DNA of 64,000 bases from Bathymodiolus brooksi (Eukaryota > Mollusca > Bivalvia > Mytilida > Modiolidae), in the NCBI GenBank assembly GCA_963680875.1, contig OY804588.1:82174829-82238828 (forward strand). Reading direction: 5' to 3'. The notes under the pieces were generated by a model. The model was not told the origin of the DNA, did no database searches, and saw only the letters and a program-made list of their open reading frames with translations. A program made the translations under genes and the position numbers. Within the stretch, counting starts at the first letter, position 1; the number at the start of each line of letters is the position of its first letter. This document shows positions 12,038 to 27,000 of the stretch, one piece after another.

Positions 12038-15000
12038 CTATATAAAACACCAGGATGTAAATTAGTTCTCAAATAAAACGTTACAAATAGCAATACAGTG
12101 AAATCTGTTCAAATAAAACGTAGATATCAAATTTAGTACGCACAACACGTTTCTGGAATAACCTTCATCAGGTACACTCAAAATCGAAAGGTTGGAAAGC
12201 CAAATAATTTAAAAAGTTTTGCGAGCAAGTAAACCAAAGGATCTAAACAGGATCGCCAAAATCTGCCAAGGTCACCTATGCCGGTGGGAGGAGAACCTTA
12301 GTTTTAATAATACATCCATTATTTAGGAACTGTAAATTTCAATAACACATATATATAATGAACCATGGACTACTGGATGGACGATACCCTCGGGAACTAA
12401 TAGTCCACCAACAGAGGCATCGGCCCAGTGATAGTAATAAAACGTAGATATCATTTAGTGCGCACAACACGTTTCTGGAATAATCTTCATCAGGTACGCT
12501 CAAAATCGAAAGGTTGGAAAGCCAAATAATTTTCAAAGTTTGGGAGCAAGTAAAGGAAAGAGCTTAAACAAGTTTAAGATTATGTTGCCATAATATTTAT
12601 TTTTAGGAAAAAGTATAAATGTTATTTGTTTCATTCATTCGTTGTTCCATCATATTCATCATGACCTATGACTGACTGACGAGTTTTCCTGTAAACATCA
12701 CTATTCTAAAACTGTTAATTGCATGCTTGGCAAAAATACTAATGGAACAAACCCAGGTAGATTTGCATGCATGGATTGTATTTTTTTTTATTAAGTGCAA
12801 GGTCCTCTGAATGAGCAGGTGCTTTACATGGACTACCAGTTGGTTTGGTTAGTGGTACCGTCATAGCCCTCACTTCCATATTTTAAATGGTTATATGGTC
12901 AGTCAACCTGTGACAATTATGTGGGTTTTGTTTGTTTGATGGCGTTTAACACCACTTACAACAATATTTCAGTTATATCGTACCGATCAGTTTTATTGGA
13001 GGAAACCACCGACCTGTCGCAAGTCGCTGACAAACTATCACATAATGTTGTATACTTCGCCCTGCTGGTCTATAGATTCGAACTCACATCAGTGGCGATA
13101 GGCACCGATTGCATAGGTAGTTGTAAATCCAACCACATGCGATCACGGCCACGTCCATGCGTCAAGACGACACTGCTCGTTTTAAATGGTTATATGGTCA
13201 GTCAACCTGTGACAATTATATAGGAGTTTCTACATGATGTACATACCTGTCGTGTAAATGTGTAGTTTTTGGATCAGACGTTCAGCGAAGTCCATTCTGT
13301 CTTCCGCTACAAATATAATAGTACATATCCTTTCATTTGTAATAGTACATATCATTTCATTTTCAAAAGTACATATCGTTTCAACAGTACACATTGTTTC
13401 TTTTTTAATAGTACGCATCGTTTCATTTGTAGTAGTACATATCGTTTCATTTTTAACAGTACATATCGTTTCATTTTTAACAGTACATATCGTTTCATTT
13501 TTAAAAGTACATATCGTTTCATTTTTAATGGTACATAACAGTACATATTGTTTCATTTTTATCTCAAGTTATTGAAATTCAGATACAAATAAAACCAATA
13601 CTTCTATCAAAAGATTTGCTTGAATGTCGCCCATAATGTAAGGCGATATAACTTCGTGGATGCAGAAAAAGTGTATATTCGTGGATATTCTGCTCCAGTT
13701 AGTACATTTCTATGGCAACAAATATTCATTGAATTTTTAATTTCGTGGTTAAATGATATTCACGAAATACAAGAAAAATGGTGCACCACAAATAACAATG
13801 AATTCACAGTATTTAAGATCGTTGGTTTGGTTTAACTTCACTAAATATTTCAATCATATCATTGCAGCAAGTTTTATTGGTGGAGGAAACCGGAGTACAC
13901 GGAGAACTCATAAATGTTGTATCGAGTACACCTCGCCATGATCCAGATTCGAACTTACGTTATTCGTCATTCTGGCAACCAAATCATTATGTAGTTTTTT
14001 CGTTTTTAATCTTATAGTCTACTTTGTTGTACGCAAGTTACATAAGTTACTACAATTTTAGTTGGATTTAGCCGATTATTTGAGTTGTGGGAATAATTTT
14101 AGCTTTAGTAACAATGAACGCAACATAATCTCATTTGAAAACTTGTTCCTGTGACACTCGTCCACTTCTGTTCAGGAGAGGCGCAGATTTACCCAAGATT
14201 TGCCGATTGGTTGTAGTTCTAGATATCAATGTTGGGGTGGTAATTACACGTTGAAAAATGTCTAGACCAACTTACGTAAATGTTTTTCCAGAAATTCCAC
14301 CATTTCGTCCTTGGATACTATGTCAAGTACAGGTCTCATTGGTTTAACTACACTTATTATGAACCTATGAACGATTTGCACGAGCATCCTTATTATACGG
14401 CGTTTAGCTCTGCGCATATCTCTTTTATCGTCGCTCACTTTGTCCAGTATATTTCTCAATTCATGTTTCAGATGACCTATTATGCTCTTATCACCTCTAA
14501 GTAAGAAAAAAAGGACACACATTTAAATATAGGAATAAAAAAGAACAGGTCAATACTTTATAGGGTTAGGATGTTGAATGCTACTTTCAACAATATTTCC
14601 GTTATATCGCGGCATTCAGATTTGTTGGAAGAAGAAACCTGAGAAAACCACAAGTCACTGACAACCATCACATAAGTTGCATCGAGTACACCTCGCAATA
14701 TGCGAGATTCAAACTCGCAACTTTAGTGGTGTTAGGCACTGATTGCACAAGTAGTTGTAAACCCAACTACCATACGATCACGACCACGATCGATGGCCCC
14801 TAATACTTTATAGGGCTATTTAAAAACCAATCATGTAGTCAGATATAGGATGGGCGGTGGACATTTTAGCGCTGCGGAAACAACATTGGTGTCGACATTT
14901 TAGCGCCGCAATCATAGGACAAATTAGCACCTTTCACATGCATGTAAATAGATTTTATTTCGTTTCTTAACTTAGTATTTAATGCTCAGGAAAGCAAGCA

Positions 15001-18000
15001 TTTTAGTGATTTGGAATACGCCTTCTTGACTATCTTACAACATTAAAACAGATCCTGCTCAAAATCCTACTTCCACCTCCCTCCCCATGGTGAGCAGGGG
15101 GCAGGGCTATGCCTTTTCCTATTTGCGCTAAAATGGGTTAAAAATCTGGTGCTAAATTGTCCTATGATCCACCGCTAAATTGTCCTACCAAAGTGCTAAA
15201 TTGTCCATCGCCGTATAGGATAGTTATCCAGGAATGGGATATACCAAAAAATGGGGACATGTATCTACACAACAGCAAGATAATTGAGATTACAGAATGC
15301 AAGACACTAAATCCTACAAAGCCGTATTCTGATTAAAATAGGATCTCTGTTCTTCTCCTTTATTGATAATGTCTAGGCGAGTTCTGAAGAAACTCCATTA
15401 CAGGTCACATGCTAGCGACACTATGTACCATCCAATGAAAATGACAATTGGGAGACTAGGAAAGGTTTATTAAACTGCTTTGCATGAAACAGGTATTCCG
15501 ATTGGCCAAAAATGGGTCACAACTGTATTTATCAAATCATATATTCATGGCATAAAGTCACTCGTATGCGACTTGTAATGGAGTTTCCTCAGATCTCGAC
15601 TCTGCATATCAGTCAAGGGAGGTAAGCGAGAGATCTGATTTTTATCATATTGATAAAGCCGATCCGTCCATACTAAGTCACCATAAATGGTTTCTTTCAA
15701 AATCCACCCTGGTTGAAGTGGTATCATCCCGACTGTTCCACTTTCTAAAATTACAGTTAAACCTGCCCATGCGGTCACCTCCATTAAGCAGCCACCTGTA
15801 TTAAAAGGTCACCTCTTTCTTGTCCTGTCACAGAAAATTTCATATGAAATTAACCTCTTTTAAGAGGTCACCTGTCTTATAAGGTCACTTTCTTTGTCCC
15901 AAAGGTGACCTCTTAATACAGGTTTGACTGTATATGTATAAAAAGGTAAAATTTTGTGAGACAATGTGGAAGAAGTGTATGGGAACAGGACCATCTTAAC
16001 AGCATTATAGGCCCCAGGGCAAACAGAGCACTAGGCCCCAACTCGTAGAAATAAATATATAAATGGTCGATCAAATTAAAACTTGTATTTATTGTACTGG
16101 TACTTCCAACAAAGTCAGTGTTTAAACGGGGCTGTAGCTATAATCCGACAGTCCGATAGTCCGGCAAATGCTTTAAACTGATGAGTTTTGAAAAATAATT
16201 TGGCCAAAAATGATATATTTGTAATTTCAGGATATGGGCCACTCATTTTTATACGCCCGTCAAAATACGGACTTATTATGGCATACCGCTGTTCGTCCGT
16301 CCGTCCACGCCTCGTACGATAACATCTTTTACCCTTTTACCGATCCTACATTGTATTGATAAAAGGGGGAGCAAGTGAGAGGTGTGATTTTAGACAGTTT
16401 GGAAAACGCCAGTTTTCATATGGTATATACAATTAATTGGTTTAAAAAATGCAGCATATTAATTACTGTTCTCACGCTGGGCAACTGGCCTTCAATTGTC
16501 ACAAAGGGGGGAGGGGGCGTATAATGGCACATGTTTATATTGTCATATTCCAATGCTGTTTCTTTCCATGTTATAAGGGGTCACTTAGGGACAATTCCTT
16601 CAATCGCAACTTTTTATATATGCGCTTGTCGTAGAAGGCGACTATAGCAGGGTTACCCATCGGAATTCCGGGGAATAAAAATAGGACCAACTTGTCGTCG
16701 GAAGAGACAGAAAAACAAGTTCCCGTGTTAAGTCGTTGCCCATGTTGACCCATCCCAGAGTCCCCTCTTTCTGATTTTTTGTTTACAAACTTTTCTCATC
16801 CTGAATATGACTGAAATATTGCTTGCTGGACCTTAATCAATCAATCAATTCGCACACATTATTGTATCCAGCTCTATTTATGTGTCGACATTGCTTTTAA
16901 CATAAATATTCCATGATAAAGGGCGGGGGACACTGGTACGCTCTTCTTTTTGTCTTTTCCTTTTTTTTTTTTATTTCTTTTCATTTATTTCATCTTTCTT
17001 TTCAATAGTGACTTTTCTTGGCTGGACTCGGCTACACACTACTTGAATAAAGCCTGAATTTAAGTAGTCGCTAACAAAAAAATATACGGGATACTTAACA
17101 CTACCGGTTCATCACAACTGGATCTATGTTTTTATGGAGTCTGTGTTGTTCATATGTGTTTTTTTTAGTTCTTGTGTGGCCCTGCCAAAGGTTTGTCCGT
17201 ATATGATATCGTGTTTCCGATGTTCTGGACCTTTCCTTGGTGAGTAAACGGTTCGGTTTCTGGCCCCATATTACACATGTTAAAGTGTTAACTTTCAAAG
17301 AAATAAAGCATTTGTCGGACTATCGGACCGTCGGGACTATCTGATTATAGGTCGGACCCCTTTTAAACATAGTAAAACATGCTGTACAAAGCATACATAG
17401 ATTAACATGGGGTCCCTATAGGTGTGGGGCCCCTGGCAACTGCCCAGCATGCCCATACATTAGATGGCATATATGAATCGCAATAAGTCTTTGACGATTA
17501 TAGATATATCATAACACTTTAGGCAGGTGGAGAAAATGAGATGGACATCAGAAAATTGCACTGACAGGCACGGAATTCCCACCCCCTTTTTAAACTTTCT
17601 GTTAACATTCATTTTCATTTAATTTCTTTATTATTTCATCTCTTTTTTCTTAATTTAAGGGGGTCCCATACACTACAGGGAGATAACTCTTTAAAATCAG
17701 TTGAACGTTTTGATCATATGATGTTTGTATGCAGATTTCAAGCATCTCTGTGATAAAAACCACAGAGAGAAAAGATGCTATGAGGCTAGTGAATTAATAG
17801 CTCCGAGTCTGTTGGTTGGACTTTGTTAAAATTTTGATATTTATTACAGTGGATATATTCAAACACTGCAAAAAAATAAGAAAATTAAACGAGCAGATCA
17901 AATTTTACCTGAAGTGTATGGTACCACCTTAACTTGTTCCTGTCCATATTCATACAATATAATGTTAACAGCACAGCAACTTACATGTGACTACCCTATA

Positions 18001-21000
18001 TAACTTTATATAAGGTCAACAATTTGTATACATGCGACTACCATTATAACTTTATATAGGATCCACACATTTGTATACATGCGACTACCATATCATACCT
18101 GTTAACCCTCCCCCTTTTCGCGGGAGTCTCCCGCGTAAGAGCCTTATCTCCCGCATGGACTGGGTCTCGTGCGCGGGAGACATTAATCTCCCGCACACAC
18201 CTTTTCCTCCCGCACGATATCCCCCCAACAAAAAAATCAAGTACAATAAAATCTTGACCTACATTTTGCGATCAATATTTCTGGAAATTCCCCATTTGGA
18301 ACTCCCGCGCTGATGAAAAACGCCGAGAGATACGAATGTAAATGATATCCGGTTATTGATCTGTTTGACACCTTTACAGGTAAATTGGGTCATGGAGATT
18401 AATTAAGGTGTTGATGATTATACAACAATTATCCATTGATTGACAGTTAATTGGGGATAAGGAAGTGGGTTTGTGGCACACGCTTAGATGATTAGAAGTG
18501 TGATAGTGGCAATTAAAAATAGTTATAAACCGTTGTGCAAACAGGAGTCGGACAACCTTTGATGCCGAGGAAAACTTCTTATTTCGATCAAACGTGCAAT
18601 GAATTCATCTCGAATTCAGTTGCTATGGCTTGTTTGGGACCAAAGCCGATCAAAGTATTATTTAAGGACCAAGTTCCAGGATGGAATTGATAAACCACAA
18701 AAATGCCAAAACGTATGCTATCACCCAACGCACCAGCAGCAAAGTAACTTTTTAATTTTAGTGCTCTATGACTTTATTGTTCAGAGCATTCTGTCTTCAT
18801 TTTTATTGCTTTGTTATAACCTTATGATTATGAATAAATTATAAATACAGTTTTTATCCTTCATTCATCATATGAAACACTACTAATAAGACAGAAATGT
18901 AAACAATAGATATTGAAATGGGATGCAGTTGGTTCAATACTGAAACAAACAAAAAGAAAACATCAATTAACAATAAAAACATGCACCAAATACGTCGATA
19001 AAAAATCTCCAGTTGTGAGACCAAATCTCCAGTTGTAGCATAGCAACTCTATCACATGTATGCAACTACAAGGTACAATTTTGTGCATTTAAAGGCGACG
19101 CACAAAATCTCCCCCTTAGAAGAGTTGGTAGGGGGAGATATCCCCCCTAGCAGTTCCCAGAGGTTAACAGGTATGCCATATATAACTTTATATAGGATCC
19201 ACACATTTGTATACATGTGATTACCCTATATAACTTTATATAGGATCCACACATGTGTATACATGCGACTACCATATATAACTTTATATAGGATCCACAC
19301 ATTTGTATACATGTGATTACCCTATATAACTTTATATAGGATCCACACATTTGTATACATGCGACTACCATATATAACTTTATATAGGATCCACACATTT
19401 GTATTCATGCGACTACCATATATAACTTTATATAGGATCCACACATTTGTATTCATGCGACTACCATATATAACTTTATATAGGATCCACACATTTGAAT
19501 ACATGTGACTACTCTATATAACTTTATATAGGATCCACACATTTGTATTCATGCGACTACCATATATAACTTTATATAGGATCCAAACATTTGTATACAT
19601 GCGACTACCATATATAACTTTATATAGGATCCACACATTTGTATACATGCGACTACCATATATAACTTTATATAGGATCCACACATTTGTATACATGTGA
19701 TTACCATATATAACTTTATATAGGATCCACACATTTGTATACATGTGACTACCATATATAACTTTATATAGGATCCACACATTTGCATACATGTGACTAC
19801 CATATATAACTTTATATAGGATCCACACATTTGTATACATGTGACTACCATATATAACTTTATATAGGATCCACACATTTGTATACATGCGACTACCATA
19901 TATAACTTTATATAGGATCCACACATTTGTATACATGTGACTACCATATATAACTTTATATAGGATCCACACATTTGCATACATGCGATTACCCTATATA
20001 ACTTTATATAGGATCCACACATTTGTATACATGTGACTACCATATATAACTTTATATAGGATCCACACATTTGTATACATGTGACTATCATATATAACTT
20101 TATATAGGATCCACACATTTGCATACATGTGACTACCATATATAACTTTATATAGGATCCACACATTTGTATACATGTGATTACCCTATATAACTTTATA
20201 TAGGATCCACACATTTGTATACATGTGATTACCCTATATAACTTTATTTAGGATCCACACATTTGTATACATGTGACTACCATATATAACTTTATATAGG
20301 ATCCACACATTTGTATACATGTGACTACCATATATAACTTTATATAGGATCCACACATTTGTATACATGTGACTACCATATATAACTTTATATAGGATCC
20401 ACACATTTGTATACACACGACTTACCATATATAACTTTATATAGGATCACACATTTGTATACATGTGACTACCATATATAACTTTATATAGAATCCACAC
20501 ATTTGTATACATGCGACTACCATATATAACTTTATATAGGATCCACACATTTGTATACATGCGACTATCCTATATAACTTTATATAGGATCCACATATTT
20601 GTATACATGTGACTACCATATATAACTTTATATAGGATCCACACATTTGTATACATGCGACTACCATATATAACTTTATATAGGATCCACACATTTGTAT
20701 ACATGCGACTATCCTATATAACTTTATATAGGATCCACATATTTGTATACATGCGATTACCATATATAACTTTATATAGGATCCACACATTTGTATACAT
20801 GTGATTACCCTATATAACTTTATATAGGATCCACACATTTGTATACATGTGACTACCATATATAACTTTATATAGGATCCACACATTTGTATACATGCGA
20901 CTACCATATATAACTTTATATAGGATCCACACATTTGCATACATGCGACTACCCTATACAACTTTATATAGGATCCACACATTTGTATACATGTGACTAC

Positions 21001-24000
21001 CCTATATAACTTTATATAGGATCCACACATTTGTATACATGTAACTACCATATATAACTTTATATAGGATCCACACATTTGTATACATGCGACTACCCTA
21101 TATAACTTTATATAGGATCCACACATTTGTATACATGTGACTACCATATATAACTTTATATAGGATCCACACATTTGCATACATGCGATTACCCTATATA
21201 ACTTTATATAGGATCCACACATTTGTATACATGTGACTACCATATATAACTTTATATAGGATCCACACATTTGTATACATGCGACTACCATATATAACTT
21301 TATATAGGATCCACACATTTGTATACATGTGACTACCATATATAACTTTATATAGGATCCACACATTTGTATACATGCGACTACCGTATATAACTTTATA
21401 TAGGATCCACACATTTGTATACATGTGACTACCATATATAACTTTATATAGGATCCACACATTTGTATACATGCGACTACCATATACAACTTTATATAGA
21501 ATCCACACATTTGCATACATGTGACTACCCTATATAACTTTATATAGGATCCACACATTTGCATACATGTGACTACCGTATATAACTTTATATAGGATCC
21601 ACACATTTGCATACATGTGACTACCGTATATAACTTTATATAGGATCCACACATTTGTATACATGTGACTACCCTATATAACTTTATATAGGATCCACAC
21701 ATTTGTATACATGTGACTACCGTATACAACTTTATATAGGATCCACACATTTGCATACATGGGACTACCGTATATAACTTTATATAGGATCCACACATTT
21801 GTATACATGCGACTACCCTATATAACTTTATATAGGATCCATACATCTGTATACATGCGACTACCCTATATAACTTTATATAGGATCCACACATTTGTAT
21901 ACATGTGACTACCCTATATAACTTTATATAGGATCCACACATTTGTATACATGTGACTACCCTATATAATTTTATATAGGATCCACACATTTGTATTCAT
22001 GTGACTACCATATATAACTTTATATAGGATCCACACATCTGTATACATGTGACTACCATATATAACTTTATCTAGGATCCACACATTTGTATACATGTGA
22101 CTACCCTATATAACTTTATCTAGGATCCATACATTTGTATACATGTGACTACCCTATATAACTTTATATAGGATCCACACATTTGTATACATGTGACTAC
22201 CCTATATAATTTTATATAGGATCCACACATTTGTATTCATGTGACTACCATATATAACTTTATATAGGATCCACACATCTGTATACATGTGACTACCCTA
22301 TATAACTTTATCTAGGATCCACACATTTGTATACATGTGACTACCCTATATAACTTTATCTAGGATCCATACATTTGTATACATGCGACTACCCTATATA
22401 ACTTTATCTAGGATCCATACATTTGTATACATGCGACTACCATATAACTTTATCTAGGATCCACACATTTGTATACATGTGACTACCCTATATAACTTTA
22501 TCTAGGATCCATACATTTGTATACATGCGACTACCATATATAACTTTATCTAGGATCCATACATTTGTATACATGTGACTACCACAGAGTTTTTGAAATT
22601 CGTCGGACCGTCAGACCGAAGGGGGTAGATTTTCGGCAGGTCCTACAGAAGCCTCATACTTGGCGGTCCTATTGTCTGCCAAACATTTTGTTGTTGTTTT
22701 GTATGTAATGGCTTTGCCAAACATGTCCTGTGGTTATGGGTTTCTTGTTTAACAGATTGCTTATGCAACCTTGGTTCTAAATATAACGGTCGTATTTGTT
22801 CATGTTTCATAAATATATATAGCAAATCGGGTAAAGAAAGTTATCCACAGTATTAACATTATCGTTGATTGATGGGATTAGGGGAATCCCTTTAAAGAAT
22901 ATCGCATACAATCTTGTGATTTCCGACAGTTGCCAAATATAGAACTTAAAACTAGTTCCCACCAATGGAAATTGTTTAAAGGCGATGACGTCGATTTCTA
23001 AAAAAAAAAACGATTCTATTTTTGCAACAGATTGTTTATCGACTTCATCATCATCAAACCTTTTACCCATTTTGAATTTTGATTTTTTAAATTTACCGGC
23101 AAGGACTTAAAATGTTATTTTCTCTACTATGTATTTTTCTCGGAACAAAGGTACCGATGACGATTTGTATCTTAATATCTTGTGTCCTACCAGCTTCAAA
23201 GAAATGTCGTGGCCCATAAAATTCATAATTGATGCTCGTCCTGGATTAAAAAGGCCGGCACAAGTCTTAAGTGACAGTGCAACAAATGCTGAAAAAAAAT
23301 TTAAATATGAAAAGGAGAAAAGGCCTGAACGGTTTTTCAATGCAAAATGGTGTGAAGGTCGTCCCTGGTTAAAATATGACCGTGATGAAAATGCCATGAC
23401 ATGACAATATGTACAACTACAAAGTATGGTTAACGAGGGGAAACCGGCAATCTAAAATATTAGCTCTGGAGTTGAAGCTTGAAATTGAAAGAGAATTTAT
23501 AGGAATTAAATGTTATAAAAATTATATTGAATGAAATAAAATGTTACATCTTAATAACACTTATGTATATGCCCAATACATGTAGATTGGTATGGAATAA
23601 AATTTACATGCTTTCAGAAATTTCTGTTAAGTGTTTAGGTCCGGCAGAAAACTAGTAGGTCCAGCAGAAACTGATAGTGTAGGACCTATTGTCCTGCAGT
23701 CATCAAATTTTTTCAAAAACTCTGCTACCATATATAACTTTAAAGGATCCACACATTTTGTATAAATGCAACTACCCTATATAACTTTAGAGGGCTGACC
23801 ATCTGCATACATATAACCAGTCTATATAACTCTATATAGGGTAGACAATTTGAATTGGAAGGTGAAACATTTCTCCAATGCTAGGAATTCTGCGATTTTC
23901 TTTTAGAAATAAAACACTAACCTAGGTTTGGTCAATTTAACCCAGCCGTCTGTGTAAATGTCTACAACTTCTATTGGCTGTGTACAAGTAAACACTGAAG

Positions 24001-27000
24001 GATAATCTGCAGCATATTCCATAAACTTTACTTTTATCTCATCCAAGGTGGCTCCGTTTTCTATTTCTTTTTCGAATTCGTCTCTTACATATTCCATGAA
24101 GCATGCAACTCCTAAAATGACCAGGAATAAATATTATAAAGATATGTTCATTCATTAGTTGATAATATTCCGACATTTTTTGTCAATAATCGTCGAAAGC
24201 TATTAAATACATTCTTTTTTAGCAGCACTTTCAACAATATTTCAGTTAAAATATTGTGGCAGTCAGTTTTATTGGAGGAAGTCGCAGACAAACAAACTTT
24301 ATTACATAATGTTGTATCGAGTACACCTTGCCTAATATAACAGGGTTGTTAGTGATGATGCGACAGGTAGTTGTAAATCCAAGTACCATACGATCACGGC
24401 CACGACGGCCCCTAAACATAATTAAAACATGTCCATTCAGTCAATGATAATATTAGACATTTTTTGGTCAATAAACATCACGAGTTAATAAATACATGAA
24501 ATATAGTACCTTATATTCAATAAGGGAAACAACTTTTGTTCACATAAATGATTGTTATAAATATTTATGATATGTATATATATATATTTGATTACTGCCC
24601 AACTGTGAAATAAAATCTGTTGTAATTAACAGTTATGCCTTTATCACCAACTGTCAAGCGTCATCTTATAAATGTGTGTGTTTGTATGAATGTGTATTGT
24701 AAAATTTTTATTGTTGTATATGAAATAGTAGATTGGTTCCTGAATTTTGTTTTTGTTGCTTCATATTTTAGATATGGATAATACTGTTACAGTTCTCTCA
24801 ATGAATGTAAGGGGTCTTTTTTCAAGTGTTAAAAAAAGAAATGATGTTTTTGATTGGGCAAAAGGGAAAAATACCTCAATTGTTTGTTTTCAAGAAACCC
24901 ATAGTAGTAAAGAGGTTGAAAAACTTTGGGAGGATGAATGGGGAGATACATGTCTTTTCAGTCATTTTAATAACAGAAGTGCTGGTGTGTGTGTTATGTT
25001 TAAGAAAGGTCTAGATTATACTGTTCATGATTCAAAGATTGATCAGAATGGAAGATACATAATTTTAGATATTAGTTTATTTGATCAAAGATTAACATTT
25101 GTGTCTCTTTATGGCTATAACAGTGATGAACCGGAAATGTTTAATGAAATTATGAAGAATATTGCTTCTTATTCTAACACTAGTTATTTATTGTGTGGTG
25201 ATTGGAATGTTGTTCATGATACTAGTATTGATACATATAATATTATACATAATAGAAACCAAAATTCGAGGGAGAAAATCGAAGAAATGTTAGAAACCTT
25301 TGAATTACTAGATCCATGGAGAACCTGTTTTCCAAATGGTAGAAAGTATACCTGGCGTCAAAGCTCCCCAATAAAACAAAGTCGTCTTGATTACTTTCTT
25401 GTATCTGAGGATCTTTTTTCACTTGTGAAAAATACAAAAATAATTCCAGGATATAAAACTGACCATTCAGCAATCACTCACTTTTTCTGCCAGTCTTGCC
25501 AGAAGGGGAAAGGGGTATTGGAAATTTAATTCTCAGTTACTTAGAGATTTTGTTTATGTAGAAAGGTTAAGACATGTATTAAAGAAACTGTCTCTGAGTA
25601 CTATTTATCTGGAGATATTAATGATCTTTTAAATGTTGAACTTACATGTAATGACCAAGTATTTTTTGAAATTCTTAAGATGAAGATCAGAAGTATTTCA
25701 ATATCTCATAGTATAACAAAAACAAGGGAAGAAAAAGACCTTACCCTTAAACTTGAAAAGGATATTCTTAATTTAGAAGATATTATGAACTCAGCACCAA
25801 GTGAATTAATACAATCGTCTTTAAATAATAAAAAAATAGAGTTTGAAAGGAAAAGGGAGGAAAAGGTAGAGGGTATACTTCTTCGATCAAAGGCAAACTG
25901 GCATGAAAACGGAGAAAAATGCACACAATACTTCTGTAAACTAGAAAAGAAAAATTTTATTAAAAAAACTATAACTGAGCTTATTGATGACGCAGGTCAT
26001 CATATATCAGATCAATCTAAAATTCTCCTTCAACAACACGATTTTTACAAAACATTGTATTCAACAACAAATATAGATTGTAATGACGAGTCCTTTTTTA
26101 ATCATAATATTAAACTCACAGAAGAACAAAAATACTTGTGTGAAGGTAATATAACATTTACAGAATGTGCCCAATCACTGAAGTTAATGACAAATGGAAA
26201 AAGTCCAGGTTCTGATGGATATACTGTAGATTTTTTTTAATTTTTTTGGGAAGATATTGGTCCATTGCTTTATAGATCATTATATTTAGCCTATGAGTCT
26301 GGAAGCTTCACTGATTTTCAGTATCAGGGAGTCATCACATGTATTCCAAAAGAAGGAAAGGACAGGCATTTTATTGGCAACTGGAGACCAATAAGTTTAT
26401 TAAATACTGACCTTAAAATAGCTTCTGCTGTAATTGCTAATAGAATTAAACCTCTATTACCATTTATTATTAGCGATACACAAAAAGATTTTATAAAAGG
26501 AAGATTTATTGGGGAAAATACAAGACTGTTGTATGATTTGATGCATTATCTTGAACAACATAACAAAACCCGTCTATTACTTCTTGTAGATTTCGAGAAA
26601 GCATTTGATTCAGTTGAATGGAAATTTTTGAAAAAAGCCCTCAAGTTTTAATTTTGGACCATCTGTTTGTAAATGGTTTGAACTATTCTATTCAAAAGCC
26701 AAAAGTTGTGTTATAAATAATGGTTACATGTCAAATTTTTTCTCTCTAGTAAGAGGCTGTCGACAAGGTGATCCGCTTTCACAATATTTGTTTATAATCG
26801 GTGTGGAGCTGCTTTCATTAAAATTGAAGGCCAACCAAGACATTCATGGTATTATTATCAATGAAGTTGAATCTCTCATAAGTTTGTATGCTGATGATAC
26901 CTTTCTTATTCTAGATGGGAGTGAACATTCATTGAGGGAGGCTCTTGAATGTTTTGAATCTTTTTACAAGGTGTCTGGTTTAAAAATGAATTCATCCAAA

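Noticed and set aside
13230..13575. Several ORFs with MKRYVLL or STYRFIF repeats
   Set aside because: Open in multiple frames on both strands because of the 24-bp array.
20437..21990. 517-codon minus-strand ORF with a 16-residue repeat
   Set aside because: The 48-bp unit lacks stops in that frame. The ORF has no signal peptide or splice context and lies inside an intron array.
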